This document shows positions 25,289 through 33,751 of a stretch of 64,000 nt of DNA, piece by piece (the stretch's first letter is position 1; each line of letters starts with the position of its first letter). The position numbers and the translations under genes were made by a program. Origin of the DNA: Companilactobacillus nantensis DSM 16982 (GTDB taxonomy: Bacteria; Bacillota; Bacilli; Lactobacillales; Lactobacillaceae); the NCBI RefSeq assembly GCF_001435815.1, contig NZ_AZFV01000002.1, forward strand, positions 78,132-142,131, given 5' to 3'. The notes beneath the pieces are model-generated. The model searched no databases. It had not been told where the DNA came from and saw nothing but the letters and a program-made list of their open reading frames with translations.

Positions 25289-26602
25289 ATGTCTGTTCCA
25301 GTAGTTGCGTTAGTAGGACGCCCCAATGTTGGGAAATCTACAATTTTCAATCGAATCATCAATGAAAGACTTTCGATTGTTGAAGATACACCCGGTGTAA
25401 CACGTGACCGGATTTATTCACGTGCTAGTTGGTTAGGTAAAGAGTTCCGTTTGATCGATACAGGTGGTATTGAGATGAGTGGCGAAAAAATGTCCGTTCA
25501 AATCAAAACCCAAGCAGAAATTGCGATTGATGAAGCTGATGTTATCGTCTTTATTACTAATGGTCAAAATGGAGTTACTAAGGAAGATGAAGATGTTGCC
25601 AAAATTCTTTATCGGACAAACAAACCAGTTATCTTAGCCGTTAATAAAGCTGATAATCCGGAACAACGTCAAAATATTTATGATTTTTACGCACTTGGTT
25701 TCGGTGATCCAAATCCTATTTCAGGTTCACAAGGAACTGGTTTAGGTGATTTATTGGATGCTATTGTTAAGGCTTTTCCAAATGAAGACAAGTCTGAAGA
25801 AGACGACACTGTTAAATTTAGTTTTATCGGTCGTCCCAATGTTGGTAAGTCATCACTAGTTAACGCTATCCTTGGGGATGAACGTGTTATCGTATCTGAT
25901 ATGCAAGGTACAACACGTGATGCCATTGATACTAAGTATCACGATGAAAAGCTTGATAAAGACTTTACAATGATTGATACTGCCGGTATTAGAAAACGTG
26001 GTAAGGTCTACGAAAATACTGAAAAGTATTCTGTCTTGCGTGCTTTGAGTGCGATTGATAAGTCAGACGTTGTCTGTGTTGTCTTGAATGCTGAAGAAGG
26101 TATTCGTGAACAAGATAAACGTGTGGCTGGTTATGCGCACAATGCTGGTAAAGGTGTAATCATTGTTGTTAACAAATGGGATACTTTGAAAAAAGATACC
26201 AACACAATGAAGGACTTTGAAAACCAAATAAGAGTTGAGTTCCAATACTTAGCTTATGCACCAATCCTCTTCACATCAGCAACAAAGGGCCAACGTCTTG
26301 ACCAAATCCCTGAACTTGTTGAACGTGTGTATGATAACCGTGAACGTCGTATTCAATCATCTGTCTTGAATGACTTGTTGTTGAGAGCAACCTCTATTGC
26401 CCCAACACCATTAGTTAACGGTAAGAGATTAAGAATTTACTATATGACACAAGTTGCGGTTCAACCACCAACATTTGTTGTTTTCGTTAATGAAACTGAA
26501 TTGTTGCATTTCTCATACGAAAGATTCTTGAAAAACCAATTGAGAGAAACTTTTGACTTCGAGGGAACACCCATTAAGATTCTTCCTAGAAAACGAAAAT
26601 AG
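25289..26602 (+). CDS. der: Ribosome assembly GTPase Der (EngA)
   Basis: 437 residues, normal length. Two tandem G domains followed by a KH-like domain: first P-loop GRPNVGKST at residue 10, [13 protein letters not shown]; second P-loop GRPNVGKSS near 183, [20 protein letters not shown] and NKWD. The C-terminal ~85 residues contain [20 protein letters not shown]. Der acts in 50S subunit maturation. AGGGAGG lies nine bases before ATG; transcription probably comes from the cmk side. Confidence 0.97.
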   Translation: MSVPVVALVGRPNVGKSTIFNRIINERLSIVEDTPGVTRDRIYSRASWLGKEFRLIDTGGIEMSGEKMSVQIKTQAEIAIDEADVIVFITNGQNGVTKEDEDVAKILYRTNKPVILAVNKADNPEQRQNIYDFYALGFGDPNPISGSQGTGLGDLLDAIVKAFPNEDKSEEDDTVKFSFIGRPNVGKSSLVNAILGDERVIVSDMQGTTRDAIDTKYHDEKLDKDFTMIDTAGIRKRGKVYENTEKYSVLRALSAIDKSDVVCVVLNAEEGIREQDKRVAGYAHNAGKGVIIVVNKWDTLKKDTNTMKDFENQIRVEFQYLAYAPILFTSATKGQRLDQIPELVERVYDNRERRIQSSVLNDLLLRATSIAPTPLVNGKRLRIYYMTQVAVQPPTFVVFVNETELLHFSYERFLKNQLRETFDFEGTPIKILPRKRK

Positions 26603-26683
26603 CCTTAGAATGACGGTATTTTATCCGTTTTTATAAATATATTTATATTTATGAAGATTTATCGTAAAAAAAACGGTAAATGC

Positions 26684-26712
26684 TTGTCACAACGGCGTTG
26701 CTATGGTATTTT
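26684..26712 (+). promoter_or_regulatory. Promoter of the HU gene
   Basis: TTGTCA (26684-26689), 17 bases, TATTTT (26707-26712) with extended TGG. It would give an untranslated leader of about 73 bases before the HU start. HU genes are usually strongly and separately transcribed, which fits. A short inverted repeat (ACGG/CCGT with T4) near 26613-26630 may end the der transcript. Confidence 0.6.
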
Positions 26713-26791
26713 TGTAAATAGAATAATGAACGCATTAATAAAAGTTCATGTGTTCTAAAAAATTTTTACAATTTTCCGGAGGTATTCACAT

Positions 26792-27067
26792 ATGGCAAAT
26801 AAAGCTGAACTTATTGATAGTGTAGCAAGTAAAACAGGTTTGACAAAGAAGGATGCAACTTCTGCTGTTGACGCTGTTTTCGAAACAATCCAAGAAAACT
26901 TATCAGAAGGTAACAAAGTTCAATTAATTGGCTTTGGTAACTTTGAAGTTCGTCAACGTGCTGCTCGTAAGGGTCGTAACCCACAAACTGGCGAAGAAAT
27001 TAAGATTCCTGCAAGCAAGGTTCCAGCATTCAAGCCTGGTAAAGCTTTGAAGGATTCAGTTAAATAA
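26792..27067 (+). CDS. hup: DNA-binding protein HU
   Basis: 91 residues, the standard size, with CCGGAGGT upstream. Nucleoid protein that bends DNA as a dimer. The N-terminal helices ([19 protein letters not shown]) and the diagnostic arm [20 protein letters not shown] then [15 protein letters not shown] are textbook HU. Has its own promoter and terminator. The same der-HU-TPR order is common in Firmicutes. Confidence 0.98.
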   Translation: MANKAELIDSVASKTGLTKKDATSAVDAVFETIQENLSEGNKVQLIGFGNFEVRQRAARKGRNPQTGEEIKIPASKVPAFKPGKALKDSVK

Positions 27068-27085
27068 TTAATTTAACTATCAAAG

Positions 27086-27111
27086 GGGCGGTCTGATGAC
27101 CGTCTTTTTTT
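27086..27111 (+). terminator. Terminator after the HU gene
   Basis: GGCGGTC (27087-27093), loop TGAT, GACCGTC (27098-27104) and a T7 tract. One G-T pair in the stem. Confidence 0.85.
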
Positions 27112-27136
27112 ACGCAAAAATATTGGAGGTATTACT

Positions 27137-28387
27137 TTGAGTAAAGCAGATGAAGTTATTCAAACAATTGACGATGGTGATTTTTCCCAGGTTGACAGTT
27201 TAATTCAAGATTCACTTTTGGAAGATGACGATCAAACACAATTTTCTTTGGCTGAAACATTGATGAGCCGTGGTCTCTCTGTTCAAGCTAAGACGATTTA
27301 TGACCATCTCTTGACTAATTACCCTACTGAGGGGCAAATCCTCTCCAGATTGGCTGAAATTGCCGTTTCTGACGGTGATAGTGATCAAGCTTTAGATTAT
27401 ATTTCGCAAATCACGCCTGATTCGCCTGCTTATGCCGAAAATCTCTTGGTTTCTGCAGATATTTATCAATCACAAGGTCTCTATGAGGTCAGTGAACAAA
27501 AACTTCTTACTGGTATCCGTGAATACCCCGATGAAGAAGTCTTTAAATTTGCTTTAGCTGAAGTTTATTTCGATGAAAATAAATTTAGCAAGGCTTTAAC
27601 GTATTACGATATGTTGCTTGATATGGATATTAAGAACTATTCTGGTATTTCAATTGTCTTTAGAAAAGCTAGTTCTTTGGCAGGGGATGGTCAATATGAA
27701 GCTGCCATTAGTGAATATGAAAAGTTGAATGCCTTGGAATTAAACGAAGATGCGCAATTCCAACTAGGCTTTTTGTACAATCAAGTTAAAAATTACAATA
27801 AATCAATTGCTATTTTGGAAAAACTTTTGGAAACTAACCGTGATTATCCAACTGCCTATCCAATCTTGGCAGAAGATTACTTGAACATTAAAAAGAACTC
27901 TGATGCGTTCAAATATGCTCAATTAGGCTTGAATTTGAATGAATTAGATGATCGACTATATCAAATTGCCTTTGATGCGGGAACAGCTGAGGACCCAACT
28001 GGCGCAGTGAAAATCTTAGAGACTGGAATTAAAAAAGTTGAAAATCCATTGCCATTAATCGTCAAATTGAGTGACTATTATGTTACTAAGGGTCAATTCA
28101 AGGCCAACTTGGATCTTTTAGCTGGACGAGATGTCAATAATAATCCTAAGTTAACTTGGAATTTGGCTAAGTCACAGTTTGAAACTGATGATGTCAATGC
28201 TGCTCAAGAAAACATTCTCTTAGTCTTAGACGACTTTAAAGATAATTTGGACTATTTGTCAGACTTGATTGAAATCTTACGTAGTACTGGTAATAATGAC
28301 GTTCTTAGACCTGCACTAGCACTTTATCTTAAGCAAGATCCAGATAATGAAGCAATGCAAAATCTTTTAGATCAAATGAATGACTAA
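27137..28387 (+). CDS. Tetratricopeptide repeat protein
   Basis: 416 residues from TTG 27137, nine bases after GGAGGT. Made almost entirely of TPR-like helix pairs: examples are ALDYISQITPDSPAYAENLL, SKALTYYDMLLDMDIKNY, KSIAILEKLLETNRDYPTAY and EAAISEYEKLNALELNEDAQ. No enzymatic domain and no membrane segment, so it is probably a cytoplasmic protein scaffold. The gene next to HU in B. subtilis and lactobacilli (YpiA-like) has the same form. Exact role not known. Confidence 0.9.
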   Translation: MSKADEVIQTIDDGDFSQVDSLIQDSLLEDDDQTQFSLAETLMSRGLSVQAKTIYDHLLTNYPTEGQILSRLAEIAVSDGDSDQALDYISQITPDSPAYAENLLVSADIYQSQGLYEVSEQKLLTGIREYPDEEVFKFALAEVYFDENKFSKALTYYDMLLDMDIKNYSGISIVFRKASSLAGDGQYEAAISEYEKLNALELNEDAQFQLGFLYNQVKNYNKSIAILEKLLETNRDYPTAYPILAEDYLNIKKNSDAFKYAQLGLNLNELDDRLYQIAFDAGTAEDPTGAVKILETGIKKVENPLPLIVKLSDYYVTKGQFKANLDLLAGRDVNNNPKLTWNLAKSQFETDDVNAAQENILLVLDDFKDNLDYLSDLIEILRSTGNNDVLRPALALYLKQDPDNEAMQNLLDQMND

Positions 28388-28400
28388 TCGTAGGAACACG

Positions 28401-28511
28401 AGAGTGGGACAAAACATGGTCAGCTTTTGAGTATCAAGGCAAAGAAACGAGTAATCCGATTTTGGATTACTCGTTTCTTTGTTTTAAGCGAAAAAAGTTA
28501 TGTTTTGTTAC
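28401..28511. repeat. Intergenic hairpin repeat, copy A (also terminator of the TPR gene)
   Basis: Begins GAGTGGGACAAAACATGGTC and contains a perfect 17-bp stem, AAAGAAACGAGTAATCC (28441-28457) against GGATTACTCGTTTCTTT (28464-28480). An outer pair, ACAAAACAT (28409-28417) with ATGTTTTGT (28500-28508), would close the whole unit. A related copy is at 30603-30684. The form resembles small non-autonomous palindromic elements of lactic acid bacteria. The rest of 28512-28695 is AT-rich with nothing I can name. Confidence 0.7.
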
Positions 28512-28695
28512 ATTTTTATGCTGCATGTTTAAGTACGAAATAGTTTGGTCACAGTTATTTTTAATATAAATAGTTAAGTTAGAAATATATTTTATTGAAA
28601 ATCCTATTTTATTAAAATAATTGATTTTGGAGGCTTGATTGCGCTTTCTACAACTAATAAAATTAAAATAAATCTAATTAATTCTAATTTATCGC

Positions 28696-28723
28696 TTGCA
28701 TTCTCAATAACTTCTGCTAATAT
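28696..28723 (+). promoter_or_regulatory. Candidate promoter of the T-box transcript
   Basis: TTGCAT (28696-28701), 16 bases, TAATAT (28718-28723) with extended TGC. It would start RNA near 28730, about 45 bases before the visible T-box stem I. Confidence 0.5.
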
Positions 28724-28774
28724 AACTTACATAAATTGATTTTGATTTTAACGCAAGTAATAAAATATCTGGGT

Positions 28775-28952
28775 GTTCAGAGAATTGGCGGTCGGTGCGA
28801 GCCATGCAGGGTATTTTGATGAAATACAAAATCAAGATCACGTGTCCCACGTTTCGGGAGTAAAGAGCAAATGGACTAATCTATCCATTTGAATTTTGGG
28901 TGGTACCGCGCAAATTAGCGTCCCTGCATATTATTGCAGGGGCGCTTTTTTT
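28775..28952 (+). ncRNA. T-box leader, probably tyrosine-specific
   Basis: Contains the invariant T-box TGGGTGGTACCGCG (28897-28910), a stem I with the GGTG and AGCC elements (CGGTCGGTGCGAGCC), and a strong terminator GCGTCCCTGCA/TGCAGGGGCGC (28918-28944) with T7. The candidate specifier is TAC in GATGAAATACAAAATC, pointing to tRNA-Tyr, as reported for T-boxes of NhaC-like (YheL-type) transporters. Uncharged tRNA should bind and let transcription read into the two downstream genes. The specifier reading is less certain than the T-box itself. Confidence 0.9.
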
Positions 28953-28986
28953 ATACTCTTGGACACGAATTAGAGGAGGAAACAAC

Positions 28987-29100
28987 ATGAAATTTATCGA
29001 AAAACTTCGAATGCAAGCTACTTTTAGTCAAATCTTAAACGAAAATGAAGTAAACAGTGCAAAACAAAACTATCTTTATAGACCCTATTGGAGCAAATAA
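28987..29100 (+). CDS. 37-residue Tyr-rich small protein between the T-box and the transporter
   Basis: ATG 28987 follows an excellent AGAGGAGG site at eight bases, so translation is likely. The peptide starts MKFIEKLRMQATFSQIL, is helical and amphipathic at first, and ends with QNYLYRPYWSK, which has three Tyr and one Trp in nine residues. No known family. It lies between a probable tyrosine T-box and a likely tyrosine transporter, so it may be a leader peptide, a small transporter partner or a remnant. A hairpin (GGGG...CCCC, 29122-29139) follows its stop. Confidence 0.55.
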   Translation: MKFIEKLRMQATFSQILNENEVNSAKQNYLYRPYWSK

Positions 29101-29165
29101 TGAACAAAATAAATCAAAATCGGGGAAGTTTAACTCCCCATTAAAAAATAATTAGGGTGAGAGAT

Positions 29166-30587
29166 ATGAAAAAGAAAAATCGTTTAACTTTTTGGGAAAG
29201 TTTAATTATTATGTTAGTCATGTTTGGTATGTTGGGTACCATGATGATTGCTTGGAAAATGACACCACAAATTCCGATTTTATTAACATTTACTTTATTG
29301 CTATTTTACGGACGTTTCCGAGGATTTTCTTGGAATGAGTTACAGGAAGGAATTTCTGAAGGTATTAAACCAGGAATTATTCCAATGATTATTTTTATTA
29401 TGATTGGTGTGTTAGTTTCTGCCTGGTCAATGTCAGGTGTTATTCCAACGATTATGGTTTACGGCTTGGAATTATTGAATGTTCGTTTCTTTCTATTTAC
29501 AGTATTTATTAGTTGCTGTTTGGTCGGTGTTATTGTTGGTAGTTCTTTCACAACTATTAGTACGTTGGGTATCGTTTTCATGGGTATTGGTCATGTTATG
29601 GGTATCAATGTTGCCTTAACAGCTGGTTCAATCGTTTCTGGAGCACTCTTTGGTAATAACATGTCACCACTTTCGGGAACGACTAATCTTTCGACTGGTA
29701 TCGCAGGTGTTGATAACGTGTTTGATCATATTAGAACCATTTCTCATACGGCCGTTCCTTCAGCTATTGTCACTGCAATTATCTTTTTAGTTCTTGGCCA
29801 TTCAACAGCTAATCCCGATATGAGTTCAGTTCATCATATTATCAATGCTCTCAATGCTAATTTCTTTATCTCACCATTGATGTTGATTCCGATTGCCGTT
29901 TTAATCTTTTGTGCCATTATGCAAATTCCAGCCATTCCAACTTTATTGGCTGGTTCGATTACAGCTATCATTATGCATATTTTTATTGATCATCCCACAA
30001 TCAAAACGGTTAGTGATCAAATCATGAATGGATTTCAACTAAATTCACCGGACAAAAAAATTAATCTAATAGTTAGTGGCGGTGGTATTACAAGTATGCT
30101 AAGCAGTATCTCATTGATCTTAGTTGCCTTGACACTTGGAGGCGTATTATTAAAACTCGGTGTTGTCGACAATTTAATTGGTAAACTAAATAGCCAAGTA
30201 AATACACCGGGTAAATTGATTCTTACTTCAATGATCAGTGCCATTGGCGTTAACTTTCTAGTTGGTGAGCAATACATCTCAATTATTTTGCCTGGAGCAA
30301 CTTTTAAAGAAAATTTTGACAAACAACAAATTAAACCGGAATACTTGTCACGTGTTCTTGCTAGTGGTGGGGCTGATATTAATGCATTGGTTCCTTGGGG
30401 CGTTACAGGTATCTTCATTTCCGGTGTTCTTGGTGTCAGCCCAGTAGTCTTCATCTCTTGTGCCTTCTACGTTTGGATGAACCCATTATTGACAGTTATT
30501 TTTGCCTTCGTCTTTGGTAAGAACTACAACCAAGTCAAAGCTCCTAAAAAAGTTTTGAGTGGAGAAGTGTCAGAACAAATAAACTAA
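29166..30587 (+). CDS. NhaC-family antiporter, likely amino acid (tyrosine) transporter
   Basis: 473 residues from ATG 29166 (AGGG eight bases upstream; GTG 29157 overlaps it). About 11-12 hydrophobic helices. NhaC-type motifs include GVIVGSSFTTISTLGIVF, GALFGNNMSPLSGTTNLS, HIRTISHTAVPSA and a late GGADINALVPWGVTG. The family is named for Na+/H+ exchange, but relatives behind tyrosine T-boxes have been proposed as tyrosine transporters, which fits the leader here. Substrate is an inference. The gene is the second of a T-box operon and ends just before hairpin repeat copy B. Confidence 0.85.
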   Translation: MKKKNRLTFWESLIIMLVMFGMLGTMMIAWKMTPQIPILLTFTLLLFYGRFRGFSWNELQEGISEGIKPGIIPMIIFIMIGVLVSAWSMSGVIPTIMVYGLELLNVRFFLFTVFISCCLVGVIVGSSFTTISTLGIVFMGIGHVMGINVALTAGSIVSGALFGNNMSPLSGTTNLSTGIAGVDNVFDHIRTISHTAVPSAIVTAIIFLVLGHSTANPDMSSVHHIINALNANFFISPLMLIPIAVLIFCAIMQIPAIPTLLAGSITAIIMHIFIDHPTIKTVSDQIMNGFQLNSPDKKINLIVSGGGITSMLSSISLILVALTLGGVLLKLGVVDNLIGKLNSQVNTPGKLILTSMISAIGVNFLVGEQYISIILPGATFKENFDKQQIKPEYLSRVLASGGADINALVPWGVTGIFISGVLGVSPVVFISCAFYVWMNPLLTVIFAFVFGKNYNQVKAPKKVLSGEVSEQIN

Positions 30588-30602
30588 ATATTTAATCTAC
30601 AT

Positions 30603-30684
30603 AGGAGTGTGACAAGGTATCGTCAGTTTTTGAGCATAAAATTAAACAAGACTAGTAATCCGATTTGGATTGCTAGCTTTTTTT
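30603..30684. repeat. Intergenic hairpin repeat, copy B (also terminator of the NhaC gene)
   Basis: Starts AGGAGTGTGACAAGGTATCG and aligns with copy A through GTCAG-TTTTGAG and the hairpin: CTAGTAATCC (30652-30661) with GGATTGCTAG (30667-30676), then T8. Same orientation as copy A, but the outer closing arm is not evident. The two copies bracket the T-box-NhaC cassette. Confidence 0.65.
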
Positions 30685-30785
30685 GTAAAGAAATTATACA
30701 TAAACTTTTCCGTTTCTAAACATTAAATACACTTTTTTTATACAGTCTATCGATATGATTGTTCCTATGAATAGGAGGAAGAAAA

Positions 30786-32063
30786 GTGAAAAATAGTAAT
30801 TTAAAAAGAGTTTTATTGATGCTTGGAGTTATGGCTATGGCTGTTTTATTTACAGCTTGTGGTAAAAAGACTTCCGCAACATCAGTTAAACACATCACGT
30901 ACTGGCACGTTAACGCGCAGACTCAAGGGGGAGCCACAGTTGATGAGTTAGTTAAGAAGTTTAATGATACACACAAAAATATCAAGGTAACTGCTAAATA
31001 CAACCCAGATATGTATAAAGGTTTGATGCAAAATCTACAATCAGCTCAAGCATCTGGTAAGGTTCCTGATATTACTCAAGTTGGTTGGGCATACGACAAT
31101 TACTTTGCAAGTAATTTTAAATATATGACTCCAACTGATGCTGCTAAGAAATTCGATGGCAACAGTAAATTCATCGATTCTAATTTTACAAAGAGAACTT
31201 TATCATTTGCGAAAGATAGTAAGGGTCATCTAGTTGGCTTGCCATATTCTTTGAGTACACCCGTACTATTTATTAATAAAGATATTTTAAGCAAATACAA
31301 TATTCAAGAAGATTCATTAGCAACCTGGGAAGGCATTAAGGAAGCTTCTAAGAAGATCCATGATCAATCAGGTAAGTATGGTCTTTACATCCAAGAACCA
31401 GCTGATACATGGGCTCAACAAGGAATTATGCTAAGTAACGGTGCTGATATTCAAAAGGGTGGTAAAGCAGCTTTTGCCAGTGCTGGCGGTGTTGGTGCAT
31501 ACAAGTACTACCAAGAAATGGTTAACGACAAGTTAGCACTACACACACCTTGGGCACAAGGAATGGATTCATTCATTAAAGGTGACGTAGCAATGGCCTT
31601 TACAACAATTGCACAAGCTTCACATATTAAGAAGAGTGCTAGCTTTAATGCAGCTGCAATCGAGGCTCCACACTTTAAAGACCACAAGACAGTTGTTCCA
31701 GTTGGTGGTTCAATGCTAGCAATTACAGCTCAAGATTCAGAACAACAAAAAGCTGCTTGGGAATTTGAAAAGTGGATGTATAAAGCTGAAGCTGCTGTTA
31801 CTTGGAGCAAGGGAACAGGTTACTTACCTCCAACTAAGGTAGCTTTGGAATCATCAGCATTTAAAGATTACGTGAAAGAAAATCCAATGCTTGACCCAGC
31901 CGTTAAGACTTTGGACAACGCTGTTCCATGGACATCATTCCCTAAGAAGGGCTTGCAAGCTGAACAAGCAATGATTGATGCAAGAGATAAAATCTTATCC
32001 GGCAGTGACGTTAAATCTACATTGGAGACAGCACAGGATAAAATCAATGCACAACAAAAATAA
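30786..32063 (+). CDS. ABC transporter substrate-binding lipoprotein, UgpB-like
   Basis: 425 residues from GTG 30786 with AGGAGGAAG upstream. Lipoprotein signal: LLMLGVMAMAVLFTAC with the lipobox LFTAC near residue 25, so the mature protein is anchored outside. It is an extracellular binding protein of the sugar family; several stretches resemble E. coli UgpB (glycerol-3-phosphate and glycerophosphodiester binding), for example GHLVGLPYSLSTPVLFINKD, GDVAMAFTTIA, VGGSMLAI and GTGYLPPTKVA. First gene of a five-gene operon; its 3' end overlaps the first permease gene by 17 bases. Confidence 0.85.
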   Translation: MKNSNLKRVLLMLGVMAMAVLFTACGKKTSATSVKHITYWHVNAQTQGGATVDELVKKFNDTHKNIKVTAKYNPDMYKGLMQNLQSAQASGKVPDITQVGWAYDNYFASNFKYMTPTDAAKKFDGNSKFIDSNFTKRTLSFAKDSKGHLVGLPYSLSTPVLFINKDILSKYNIQEDSLATWEGIKEASKKIHDQSGKYGLYIQEPADTWAQQGIMLSNGADIQKGGKAAFASAGGVGAYKYYQEMVNDKLALHTPWAQGMDSFIKGDVAMAFTTIAQASHIKKSASFNAAAIEAPHFKDHKTVVPVGGSMLAITAQDSEQQKAAWEFEKWMYKAEAAVTWSKGTGYLPPTKVALESSAFKDYVKENPMLDPAVKTLDNAVPWTSFPKKGLQAEQAMIDARDKILSGSDVKSTLETAQDKINAQQK

Positions 32064-32931
32064 ACGTTTCTTACCATTTCTTTACCTACTACCAACAGCC
32101 ATTCTGTTGGTAGTCTTTCTGGTCATCCCTATTTTATATACATTCTATTTAAGTTTCTTTGATTGGAATTTGATTGCTCCAACGAAAGAATTTGTTGGTT
32201 TAAGAAATTATCTGGAAGTATTTACTGATCCAGTCAATCAAAAAGTTATCTTAAATACGTTGATTTACATTGTTTTTTTGGTGGTTTTGAATTTCTTGGT
32301 ACCATATTTCATTTCTTTGGTCGTGAAGTTTTTTATCAGCAAGATGCAAGGTGTATATAAAGTTTTATTCTTCATCCCTAGTTTATTTTCACTAGTTGTT
32401 GGTGCAATGGTCTTTACTTGGATTTTGAATCCGGTGTCTGGACCGATTGCCTATATTTTGAAAAATTTTGGAATCGCAATGCCCAACTGGTCTAACTCAG
32501 GAATTTTAGCCATTACCGTTATTTGTTTTATTACGAATTGGAAAGTTTTTGGTTACAATTTCATTTTATTACTGACAGGTTTGGGTTCAATTCCTAAGAA
32601 TATTATTGATGCTGCCAAAGTAGATGGTATTCCGAAGTGGCGTTTGATTTGGAATGTTATTTTACCAATGAACCGTGGTATTGGAATTTATGTTTTAATT
32701 TTGACCATTGTCCAAGGTTTGCAGTATGTCTTCACACCAATCAATGTCATTACCACTGGCGGACCATACTACGGTTCTTCCAATATGATTTACCAAACAT
32801 ATTTAAATGCTTTTGTCTTATATAAAACAGGAACCTCATCAGCATTAGCAATTGTAACTTTTGTTATCTTTTTAATTTTGCTATTTATTGAGATCCGTTT
32901 TGTAGAGAGGAAGGCTAAAAATTATGCTTAA
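32047..32931 (+). CDS. ABC transporter permease, UgpA/MalF-like
   Basis: 294 residues; ATG 32047 inside the end of the binding-protein gene gives the normal N-terminus (MHNKNKRFLPFLYLLPTAI). Six membrane helices and the EAA-type loop contacting the ATPase: LGSIPKNIIDAAKVDGIPKW. Other typical parts are LSFFDWNLIAPTKEFVGL after helix 1 and TGGPYYGSSNMIYQTYL near the end. Forms a heterodimer with the next gene's product. Overlaps that gene by 8 bases. Confidence 0.9.
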   Translation: MHNKNKRFLPFLYLLPTAILLVVFLVIPILYTFYLSFFDWNLIAPTKEFVGLRNYLEVFTDPVNQKVILNTLIYIVFLVVLNFLVPYFISLVVKFFISKMQGVYKVLFFIPSLFSLVVGAMVFTWILNPVSGPIAYILKNFGIAMPNWSNSGILAITVICFITNWKVFGYNFILLLTGLGSIPKNIIDAAKVDGIPKWRLIWNVILPMNRGIGIYVLILTIVQGLQYVFTPINVITTGGPYYGSSNMIYQTYLNAFVLYKTGTSSALAIVTFVIFLILLFIEIRFVERKAKNYA

Positions 32932-33742
32932 GAGAAAAATCAACTTATGGCACATCCTGTTATTACTAGTTATCTTAGGAGCAATTTTACCAATTCTCTT
33001 TATGATTTCTAACTCCTTTAAAACGTTGCGCGATTCATATGGAACGATGTTAAATCTAATTCCGTTACACCCGACGCTGGAGAATTACCAACTATTGAAT
33101 CAACAAGTAAATCTACTTGGTTTAACATGGAATACTTTTTTAATGGCAACGATGGTTACAGTTGGAAAATTGTTGACGGGACTATTAACAGCCTATGCTT
33201 TTAGAAGTTATCAATTTAAAGGGAAGATGTTGATTTACTTGATCTTTGTTTCAACTATCTTTGTTCCCTTCACCATTGTGATGATTCCGAATTATTTAGT
33301 AATTGCCAAATTAAATTTATTGAATAATATCATCGGAGTTGCTTTACCTCAATTATGTGATGCAACAGGAATCATGATTTTCTTAAAGACAATGGAGAAA
33401 ATTCCTAATAGTTTAATTGATGCTGCCAAAATTGACAATATTCCTAATCGAAGAATTTTCTTCAATATTGTTGTGCCAATCTTGAAGCCAAGTATTGTTA
33501 GTGTTGGAGCTATTTTCTTCATTAATTCTTGGAATGAATACGTCTGGCCAACATTGATCTTGAAAGATAAAGCAAGTTTCACTTTGCCCTTGGCACTCCA
33601 AAACTACATCTCAAGTGAGGGTGGAACTAATTTTCCGTTAGCGATGGCCTTATCAACTATCATGGTAATTTTGCCATTGATTATTTATCTGATTTTTCAA
33701 AAATATATTCTAAACAGTATTAGTAATAGTGGTTTGAAGTAG
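32924..33742 (+). CDS. ABC transporter permease, UgpE/MalG-like
   Basis: 272 residues with AGAGGAAGG upstream. Six helices, opening HILLLLVILGAILPILFMIS; the EAA loop is MEKIPNSLIDAAKIDNIPNR and the late SWNEYVWPTLILKDK is typical of MalG-type permeases. Pairs with the preceding permease. Nine bases separate it from the ATPase gene. Confidence 0.9.
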   Translation: MLKRKINLWHILLLLVILGAILPILFMISNSFKTLRDSYGTMLNLIPLHPTLENYQLLNQQVNLLGLTWNTFLMATMVTVGKLLTGLLTAYAFRSYQFKGKMLIYLIFVSTIFVPFTIVMIPNYLVIAKLNLLNNIIGVALPQLCDATGIMIFLKTMEKIPNSLIDAAKIDNIPNRRIFFNIVVPILKPSIVSVGAIFFINSWNEYVWPTLILKDKASFTLPLALQNYISSEGGTNFPLAMALSTIMVILPLIIYLIFQKYILNSISNSGLK

Positions 33743-33751
33743 GAGAAATAT

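Noticed and set aside
28636..28740. 33-residue TTG frame after GGAGG upstream of the T-box
   Set aside because: The spacing of two bases is too short, the sequence is low-complexity AT-rich, and it runs over the candidate T-box promoter.
29118..29145. Hairpin GGGG...CCCC between the small Tyr-rich gene and the NhaC gene as a terminator
   Set aside because: It is followed by an A-rich, not T-rich, tract on the + strand and has a tiny loop; it may matter for RNA folding, but it is not a clear terminator.
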